DNA from: Candidatus Parcubacteria bacterium
GTDB taxonomy: Bacteria > Patescibacteriota > Minisyncoccia > 2-02-FULL-40-12 > GWA2-44-9
Length of the DNA stretch: 11,568 nt
Direction: 5' to 3'
NCBI GenBank assembly: GCA_019662005.1
Contig: JAIFWG010000014.1
Location: 1-11,568, forward strand
Below are positions 4,701 to 9,393 of the stretch, piece by piece. Both the position numbers and the translations under genes were made by a program. The notes below the pieces were generated by a model. It was given only the letters and a program-made list of their open reading frames with translations, searched no databases and was not told where the DNA came from. The stretch's first letter is position 1. The number at the start of each line of letters is the position of its first letter.

Positions 4701-6413
4701 CTAATCCACAGTTGCACGGATACGGCGATTACCACCAGAAACAGATTCTTCCTTAGTAATTGTAATGTGGCCGACTTCGCCAGAGTGAGTTACGTGCGGA
4801 CCGCCGCAAATTTCTTTTGAAAACCAATTATTTTTATCTCCTATTGTGTAAACTTTGACTCTGTCGCCGTATTTGTGACGAAAAGCGCCAGAAGCACCTG
4901 CGCTAAACGCTTCGTCTGTTGCCACCTCTTCCCAACTTACCGGTAAGTCTTTTTCAACAACCTCATTGGCAATCTTTTCGGCTTGTTTTAATTCTTCGGG
5001 TGTAACCTTGCGCGAAAATTTAAAATCAAATCGCAACCGTTCAGTATTAATATCCGAACCGGCTTGAATTAACTTTTCTCCCAGCACTTTTTCTAATGCA
5101 GCCACTACAATATGAGTAGCCGTGTGCAAACGAGTCTTCTTTTTTAATTCTTCCTGATTCTCGGCACTTAATTCCCCTTCTTTTATAACAATGCCATGGC
5201 CGCCAAACTTTTTCTCTGCTCCGGCACGGGAAATTTCTTGGTGGCGTTTTCGCTCTTCTTCAAAAGCTTCGCGTGTTAAGCCAGAAGCCTTTTCTTTTCC
5301 AACCTCTTGAATAACTTCAAATGGCAATCCAAAACTCTCATACAACTTAAAGGCAGAGGTTCCGTCGATTGAGCTAAGCTTCTCCATCTCTTTTAAGCCA
5401 TTCTTAAATGTCTTTTGGAACTTATCGTTTTCAGCGATAAATGCGGTTTTCATTTTGCCAAAGTCTAACTCTGGGTAATGTTTGCCGTACAACTCAACAA
5501 TTTTTTCAAAAATATCGTAGATTGCTTCAAGTTCGATACCATTAACATGACACTGAACAATCACTCGTCGCATTAGACGCCGCAAAACGTAGCCTTGGTC
5601 TTTATTAGAAGGCGTAACGCCGTCACAAATTAAAAATGCAGCAGCTCGAGAGTGATCAGAAATAATACGATGAGTTCTGTCTGGGATTTCATCTTCAGGC
5701 AATATCTGAATAAGCGGCTCAAACAAGTCAGTTTCAAAAATATTATTTTTATTTTGGGCAACTGCTGCTAGACGTTCTAGGCCCATGCCTGTATCTATGC
5801 CTTGGATCTTTAGGGGTTCTAGTTTTTTATCAGGATGCTGAAAGTATTGGTTAAAAACAACATTCCAGATTTCTACTCCATTTACATATATCTCCGTAGT
5901 AGGGCCGCAAGGTCCTTCATTGCCGGTTGGTCCCCAAAAGTTATCTCCGCGGCCAAATTTCTTAACTATCAGGCTCGAATCAATAGATTTCCAGATCTGT
6001 TCTGATTCTTCATCCGCTGGGACATCAGAATCTCCGCCAAAAACTGAAACGTAATCAATCTTGAGTCCCATTTCTTTGGTTACAAATTCATGGGCATATT
6101 CAATAGCTTCCTTTTTCCAGTAACCTCCAAATGAGAAGTTGCCGAGCATTTCAAAGAATGTAAGGTGGGTTAAATCCCCAACTTCATCAATATCAGAGGT
6201 ACGCATCGACTTTTGTATAGAGACGGTGCTTAACGATCCAAAGTCTTTTGACGCATCAGCAGCACCAGTGTAGTAGGGTTTGAACTGCTGCATGCCGGCA
6301 GTGGTAAAGAGAACAGAAGGATCAGTCGGCAATAACGAAGATGAAGGCACGATTGTGTGCCCTTTTGATTCAAAGAATTTTAAAAATTTTTCTCGTATTT
6401 CCTTGCTTAACAT
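4701..6413 (-). CDS. alaS: Alanyl-tRNA synthetase, short form lacking the C-terminal DHHA1/C-Ala region
   Basis: AlaRS charges tRNA-Ala with alanine and hydrolyses mischarged tRNA. The 570-residue product contains the class II catalytic core: LFTTAGMQQFKPYYTG (residues 35-50), RTSDIDEVGDLTHLTFFEMLGNFSFGGYW (71-99), GPTGNEGPCGPTTEIY (161-176), NVVFNQY (184-190) and motif 3 GIDTGMGLERLAAV (205-218). A helical tRNA-recognition part follows, then the editing domain with metal ligands H430 and H434 (HTATH) and C536/H540 in CGGPH, where most family members have CGGTH. The protein ends at RRIRATVD, where E. coli AlaRS continues for well over 150 residues with the DHHA1 and C-Ala region. The stop is clean and followed by a new gene, so this looks like a natural short form, which I recall from Patescibacteria. 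ATG 6413 has no Shine-Dalgarno sequence and lies just past an upstream terminator. Confidence 0.95.
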   Translation of the reverse strand: MLSKEIREKFLKFFESKGHTIVPSSSLLPTDPSVLFTTAGMQQFKPYYTGAADASKDFGSLSTVSIQKSMRTSDIDEVGDLTHLTFFEMLGNFSFGGYWKKEAIEYAHEFVTKEMGLKIDYVSVFGGDSDVPADEESEQIWKSIDSSLIVKKFGRGDNFWGPTGNEGPCGPTTEIYVNGVEIWNVVFNQYFQHPDKKLEPLKIQGIDTGMGLERLAAVAQNKNNIFETDLFEPLIQILPEDEIPDRTHRIISDHSRAAAFLICDGVTPSNKDQGYVLRRLMRRVIVQCHVNGIELEAIYDIFEKIVELYGKHYPELDFGKMKTAFIAENDKFQKTFKNGLKEMEKLSSIDGTSAFKLYESFGLPFEVIQEVGKEKASGLTREAFEEERKRHQEISRAGAEKKFGGHGIVIKEGELSAENQEELKKKTRLHTATHIVVAALEKVLGEKLIQAGSDINTERLRFDFKFSRKVTPEELKQAEKIANEVVEKDLPVSWEEVATDEAFSAGASGAFRHKYGDRVKVYTIGDKNNWFSKEICGGPHVTHSGEVGHITITKEESVSGGNRRIRATVD

Positions 6414-6419
6414 AGCGGT

Positions 6420-6448
6420 ATGGTATCAAAAAAACAAAAAGCCCTCAA
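6420..6448 (-). promoter_or_regulatory. Possible alaS promoter overlapping the upstream terminator
   Basis: On the minus strand TTGAGG (6448-6443), 17 bp and TACCAT (6425-6420) fit sigma-70 spacing with four of six matches in each box. The start site would fall at or next to ATG 6413. The -35 box lies in the terminator hairpin of the preceding gene. The matches are moderate, but only 15 nt separate that terminator's U-tract from alaS, so a promoter must be close if alaS is not transcribed by readthrough. Confidence 0.3.
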
Positions 6449-6455
6449 TGGGCTT
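6428..6455 (-). terminator. Intrinsic terminator of the DUF5658-like/coiled-coil pair
   Basis: On the minus strand AAGCCC (6455-6450), loop ATTGA and GGGCTT (6444-6439) are followed by TTTTTGTTTTTTTG. It is a strong terminator; the TGA stop of the coiled-coil gene lies within the five-base loop. Confidence 0.85.
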
Positions 6456-6684
6456 GGTTTGAATCTGATTGTACTTCTTTTTTCCGTTGTTCAACTTTTT
6501 TCTGTAGCTCGTCTAATAGAATTTTTCTTTCTAAGGATTTAATGAGTTCGTCTTTGGCATCTTTTATATCGTTTAACCTTTTAACTTCATTTTTTAAGTC
6601 TTGGATTGCTGCGTCTCGTGAAAAAAATATCAGGACTCTTGTGATTGATCTCATGCGGAGGTGCTGTGAAGATTTTAACTTCAA
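6445..6684 (-). CDS. Small coiled-coil protein of unknown function
   Basis: The product is 79 residues from TTG 6684-6682, or 69 from ATG 6654-6652; neither has a Shine-Dalgarno sequence. A short N-terminal part with a hydrophobic patch (RVLIFFSRD) is followed by a long, highly charged helix. From about residue 25 to 70 (for example DLKNEVKRLNDIKDAKDEL, then SLERKILLDELQKKVEQRK) it has heptad-like spacing of Leu/Ile/Val, which predicts a coiled coil. The gene begins a few nucleotides after the stop of the DUF5658-like membrane gene and ends in that pair's shared terminator, so the two are probably co-transcribed and may act together at the membrane (inference). I prefer the TTG because it gives the tighter junction, but the ATG is equally possible. 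No family was recognised. Confidence 0.6.
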   Translation of the reverse strand: MKLKSSQHLRMRSITRVLIFFSRDAAIQDLKNEVKRLNDIKDAKDELIKSLERKILLDELQKKVEQRKKEVQSDSNQAH

Positions 6685-6688
6685 TGCA

Positions 6689-6967
6689 TCATTTGGTCAA
6701 CAAGATTGACCACACCCAGGGGACAATTGCGATAAAAATATAAATTACCAAAATAATTTTAAGCGTACGTAAACGTTTTTTCTCATAAAGATAGCATCCG
6801 AGTAAAATCGCAAGACCTTTTATTAATAGTAAGCCCCAAAAACTTCCATACTCTTTTATATATAGAGCGACTAAGGGATTACCTTCTCCGATACCTCTGC
6901 TCAATCCTATTGTAGTGAGCATGCCATCTATGACTTGGATCAATATAAAGGCTGCTAAGACCCACAT
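6689..6967 (-). CDS. DUF5658-like small integral membrane protein
   Basis: The 92-residue product from ATG 6967-6965 (two codons after a possible TTG at 6973) has three predicted membrane helices, at about residues 2-20, 43-60 and 69-90. The first helix and loop carry QVIDGMLTTIGLSRGIGEGNPL. The D..T....G...EGNP arrangement (D14, T18, E28, N30) is characteristic of the DUF5658 type of small membrane proteins, followed by the usual Lys within helix 2 (LLLIKGLAILLG). The family has no settled function. The gene is divergent from the adenosine deaminase gene with under 50 bp between start codons, and is followed immediately by the coiled-coil gene. A TATGAT at 6996-6991 on the minus strand is a possible -10 box with no good -35 partner. 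Confidence 0.75.
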   Translation of the reverse strand: MWVLAAFILIQVIDGMLTTIGLSRGIGEGNPLVALYIKEYGSFWGLLLIKGLAILLGCYLYEKKRLRTLKIILVIYIFIAIVPWVWSILLTK

Positions 6968-6995
6968 TGTCAAGGAATTAGAAATACCATATCAT
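6967..6995 (+). promoter_or_regulatory. Promoter of the adenosine deaminase family gene
   Basis: TTGTCA (6967-6972), exactly 17 bp and TATCAT (6990-6995) precede the ATG at 7015. Each box matches consensus at five of six positions. The predicted start is near 7002, giving a leader of about 13 nt with no Shine-Dalgarno sequence. The -35 box overlaps the first codons of the divergent membrane-protein gene. Confidence 0.55.
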
Positions 6996-7014
6996 ACGTG
7001 CAGTTACATTTACA

Positions 7015-8106
7015 ATGTTGTACAAATCGGGCCTAGATATTATGCTCCATGACCATATGGACGGTTCAATCGCCATGCTTAGTATTCTCGAAGATCTATA
7101 CAAGATGGCAAAGCTGCCGTTTCCGTTTCCAAATTTTAAGAACTATCACGATCTGCAAAATCAAATTACGAACTTTATGACGAATGTCCACAAAGATATC
7201 GTGGAACGTTTTGCAATGCTTACCAAAGTTCTCCAAACCAAAGATGCGCTATTCCTTTTAGGAGAAACATACGTAAAAGTCCGAGCTAATCAAGGATTTC
7301 GTTACTGTGAAGCAAGAATTGCTCCCCAGTATCACATATTTGGAGGCTTAACTGTCGGAGAAGCAATAGATGCGATTGTAGAAGGAATAAAGAGCGGCGA
7401 GCATTTGTATCCACATATGGAAGTTGATCTGATCCCTTCTGTTGGGCGTGAGGTTTCATCTTCAGAAGCAGTGCGCTTGATAAGAGAGTTTAATAAAGCA
7501 GATCGTGAATATACCCCGGGTATTGATCTTGTTTGTAATGAAGCAAAAAATAAACCACACAAACATTTGGAAATGTATAGAGAAGCAACGCGCTTGGAGT
7601 ATAAGAAAGATTGCCATGTAGCGGAATGGGTAGTAGATAGAGAACCAGAAGAACAAGATTCTTTGGAAAAGATAGCTAAAAATTTTAACAACGATTTTAA
7701 TGATTTGGTCGAAAATATAAATTTTGCGTTATTTGAATTAGAAGTTGATCGATTTGGTCACGGAATTCCTGTGGGATATCTATTCTCTAGACATGCCTCT
7801 TCCTCGTTGTGCCAAACAATCTTGGAATATGAAATTGGCATTGAAGGTTGTCCCGGATCTAATCTAAAGAGCTCTCTAATCCCAAACGTATCGGTGCTCC
7901 ATATTAGAGAGATGCTTAAACAAGGAGTGCTCTACTCGATAAACCCTGATGATGATTTATTCTTGCCGAACCTGCCCGATACTTTTGATATGTGTGACAA
8001 GGAGTATCAGTTTAGCCCTCGAGAAAAAGAACAGTTGCGTGCTAATGCGTGGGCTACACGTTTTGGCAATCGCAAACCAGTTCCAAGAGATGTAGTGCTG
8101 CCCTAG
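7015..8106 (+). CDS. Adenosine deaminase family metallohydrolase (adenosine/adenine deaminase-like)
   Basis: Members of this amidohydrolase family use one zinc ion to deaminate adenosine (or a related purine) to inosine. The 363-residue product keeps the full active-site set in order: H12 and H14 in LHDHMDGSI, the block FRYCEARIAPQ (residues 95-105), H201 and E204 in CHVAEW (zinc ligand and catalytic acid; the family norm is HAGE), H249 in DRFGHGIPV, EGCPGSNLKSS (277-287) and D312/D313 in SINPDDDLF, where the family has SLNTDDP. The overall length is typical. The changed residues around each metal motif make substrate choice uncertain, so adenine, adenosine or a modified nucleoside are all possible. 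A salvage role is plausible in an organism that probably scavenges nucleosides. It has its own promoter and terminator, is divergent from the DUF5658-like gene and convergent with the CYTH gene. Confidence 0.87.
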   Translation: MLYKSGLDIMLHDHMDGSIAMLSILEDLYKMAKLPFPFPNFKNYHDLQNQITNFMTNVHKDIVERFAMLTKVLQTKDALFLLGETYVKVRANQGFRYCEARIAPQYHIFGGLTVGEAIDAIVEGIKSGEHLYPHMEVDLIPSVGREVSSSEAVRLIREFNKADREYTPGIDLVCNEAKNKPHKHLEMYREATRLEYKKDCHVAEWVVDREPEEQDSLEKIAKNFNNDFNDLVENINFALFELEVDRFGHGIPVGYLFSRHASSSLCQTILEYEIGIEGCPGSNLKSSLIPNVSVLHIREMLKQGVLYSINPDDDLFLPNLPDTFDMCDKEYQFSPREKEQLRANAWATRFGNRKPVPRDVVLP

Positions 8107-8124
8107 TGGCAGCTTTTATTTTTG
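8097..8124 (+). terminator. Intrinsic terminator of the deaminase gene
   Basis: GCTGCC (8097-8102), loop CTAGT and GGCAGC (8108-8113) are followed by TTTTATTTTTG. The TAG stop (8104-8106) sits in the five-base loop. The U-rich tail extends into the last codons of the convergent CYTH gene. Confidence 0.86.
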
Positions 8125-8616
8125 GGCCAGAGTAATATAACCATCGGTGGTTGAGGATTTCCAATTCAATCCCAAGATCGCCGCGTATTCGTTAATACGT
8201 TTTTTTGATGATTCTATTTCTACGAATTTACTTTTTCCTAAAGTATCGAGTTCCACAACTACGTTGCCGACTTTCCAATGCTGACGGTTTTTTGTGTATT
8301 GAAACCACGGCTTGTAGCCTAGCCGAGTTAGAATAAGATGCGCGTTTTTAAAATTATCTGTGGTGATTTGGTATTCTCTTTTTACTTTATATTTTTTACC
8401 AGATCTTAAAGAACTCTTGAGGGTTAGTACGACTTTGCCGGTTGGTTCGCGGCGAAGCCTAAGAGTTTTATCTTCCTTCTTAAGGATCATCGTTGGCGTA
8501 TCATAGAAAAAGTTTTCTTCTCTTCCTTTCCAAATTAACTTTGCGCCGACAACTTTGAGGGCCGAGATTATGGACTTAAAACTCTTTACCCGGAATTTTA
8601 CTTCGGTTTCTATCAT
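8116..8616 (-). CDS. CYTH-domain protein (class IV adenylate cyclase/thiamine triphosphatase-like)
   Basis: CYTH proteins bind triphosphates in a beta-tunnel with paired metal ions; members include CyaB-type adenylate cyclase, thiamine triphosphatase and inorganic tripolyphosphatase. The 166-residue product opens with the signature ExExK (E3, E5, K7 in MIETEVKFRVKS). It continues with ENFFYDTP, the basic strands TLRLRREPTGKVVLTLKSS, REYQ, a KNRQHW strand, and the acidic pair VVVELDTLGKSKFVEIE, all in the usual order. The frame is open to a GTG at 8637, but ATG 8616-8614 puts ExExK at the expected N-terminus. The TATAAT at 8643-8638 would start transcription near 8631, inside or after that GTG codon. 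The substrate cannot be assigned. It is convergent with the deaminase gene and divergent from the GC-rich gene. Confidence 0.88.
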   Translation of the reverse strand: MIETEVKFRVKSFKSIISALKVVGAKLIWKGREENFFYDTPTMILKKEDKTLRLRREPTGKVVLTLKSSLRSGKKYKVKREYQITTDNFKNAHLILTRLGYKPWFQYTKNRQHWKVGNVVVELDTLGKSKFVEIESSKKRINEYAAILGLNWKSSTTDGYITLAQK

Positions 8617-8637
8617 AGTGATAAGAGAAAAATACAC

Positions 8638-8643
8638 ATTATA
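8638..8643 (-). promoter_or_regulatory. -10 box for the CYTH gene
   Basis: A perfect TATAAT on the minus strand at 8643-8638 lies 21 nt before ATG 8616. No good -35 box is present at 16-18 bp (AAGTCA at 8666-8661 is the nearest). That region is shared with the -35 box of the divergent GC-rich gene, so the two promoters may interfere with each other. Confidence 0.4.
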
Positions 8644-8659
8644 TATGAAGAATCAACAG

Positions 8660-8688
8660 TTGACTTTTACCCTAAAATATGATATACT
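8660..8688 (+). promoter_or_regulatory. Sigma-70-type promoter of the GC-rich secreted-protein gene
   Basis: TTGACT (8660-8665), exactly 17 bp and TATACT (8683-8688) are each five-of-six matches to consensus. Transcription would start near 8695, giving an 86-nt leader, much longer than the other predicted leaders apart from infA. The promoter region is A/T-rich like the host genome, whereas the gene it serves is GC-rich. Confidence 0.68.
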
Positions 8689-8750
8689 TAGTATATACAG
8701 TAAGAGCTGAATTGATCTTGAAAAATTAACCTTTATTAGATAGTCTATCA

Positions 8751-8775
8751 AGGCGCAATTGAGCGCCTAAAGGAG
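8751..8775 (+). promoter_or_regulatory. Leader hairpin and strong Shine-Dalgarno site of the GC-rich gene
   Basis: AGGCGC (8751-8756), loop AATTGA and GCGCCT (8763-8768) form a six-pair GC stem. It is followed immediately by AAAGGAG (8769-8775), five nucleotides before ATG 8781. This is the only strong Shine-Dalgarno sequence before a recognised gene here and it settles the start. The hairpin marks the point where base composition changes from A/T-rich to G/C-rich. A hairpin so close to the ribosome site could protect the message end or modulate initiation (inference). Confidence 0.7.
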
Positions 8776-8780
8776 CAGCG

Positions 8781-9341
8781 ATGCGTACATTTCAAATCGT
8801 CGTCGTGGCCCTGGTCCTCCTCGTCGTGGCCGCGCCCGCAAAGGCGCAGAACTTCGTCGGAACGGAGACCGAGGTCAAGAGCGGCGACGTCGTGTCGCTG
8901 ATCGATTCCCTCTACGGGAGAACGTTCAACAAGTCCGTCGGCCTCTTTGCCTGGGGCCAGGCACAAACCGATGGTTGGGGTCAGGTCTACGGCGGTGTGG
9001 TGTATACTCCCAAACCGTGGATCGCGCTCTCGCTCGGCACCGGAGTCGAGAAGGACGCACACCCTGGCCGCATCGGCACCTCGGCATGGATGTCGGGTCA
9101 CGGATACACACTACTCGCGGTTTACGAGAACGGCGGCAGCGGAGCGTGGTACAAGACCATACTCACCAAAGCCGTCACCTCCAAGATCGCGGTCGGCGTG
9201 TTCTCCCGACGCTTCGCCGGCACCGGGCCGCTGGTCGAATACAGCGCCAACAAAGTGGTAAAGATCTGGGTCACGGCTGGGCCGGACCTGGAAGACCACC
9301 ACAAGAAGTTGGTCGCTGGCCTCAACATCGGACTGCCTTAG
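8781..9341 (+). CDS. GC-rich gene for a secreted, beta-rich protein of unknown function
   Basis: The 186-residue product begins with a textbook Sec signal peptide: MR, a hydrophobic core (VVVALVLLVVAAP, about residues 7-19) and a cleavage motif AKA before Q23. The mature part, about 164 residues, is rich in Gly, aromatic residues and alternating polar/apolar stretches (SVGLFAWGQAQTDGWGQVYGG, WIALSLGTGVEKD, KIAVGVFSRRFAGTG, KIWVTAGPDLEDHH). This suggests beta-strands as in small barrels or outer-surface proteins, and no cysteine is present. No family is recognised. Base use is strikingly different from the neighbours: the line 9001-9060 is about 62% G+C by hand count, against about 37% for 7561-7620 in the deaminase gene, and third positions are mostly C or G. 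With its own promoter, Shine-Dalgarno site and terminator it looks like a transferred single-gene unit; assembly chimerism is the main alternative. Confidence 0.72.
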   Translation: MRTFQIVVVALVLLVVAAPAKAQNFVGTETEVKSGDVVSLIDSLYGRTFNKSVGLFAWGQAQTDGWGQVYGGVVYTPKPWIALSLGTGVEKDAHPGRIGTSAWMSGHGYTLLAVYENGGSGAWYKTILTKAVTSKIAVGVFSRRFAGTGPLVEYSANKVVKIWVTAGPDLEDHHKKLVAGLNIGLP

Positions 9342-9356
9342 GGCTTTCCGAACCTC

Positions 9357-9393
9357 GCCTCGCAAAGAGCTTCGCTCCGCGCGAGGCTTTTTG
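9357..9393 (+). terminator. Intrinsic terminator of the GC-rich gene
   Basis: GCCTCGC (9357-9363) pairs with GCGAGGC (9381-9387). The loop contains a smaller hairpin, GAGC-TTC-GCTC (9367-9377), and TTTTTG follows. It lies 15 nt after the stop and ends exactly where the convergent helicase-nuclease gene ends (9394). On the minus strand no U-tract follows the hairpin, so it serves the plus-strand gene. Confidence 0.83.

Noticed and set aside
7332..7691. Minus-strand open frames inside the deaminase gene
   Set aside because: They are antisense shadows of a gene whose active-site motifs are all present in the plus frame.
8617..8637. GTG start at 8637 for the CYTH gene
   Set aside because: It would put seven residues before the N-terminal ExExK motif, and the TATAAT box at 8643-8638 directly adjoins it, so transcription would start downstream of the codon's first base.
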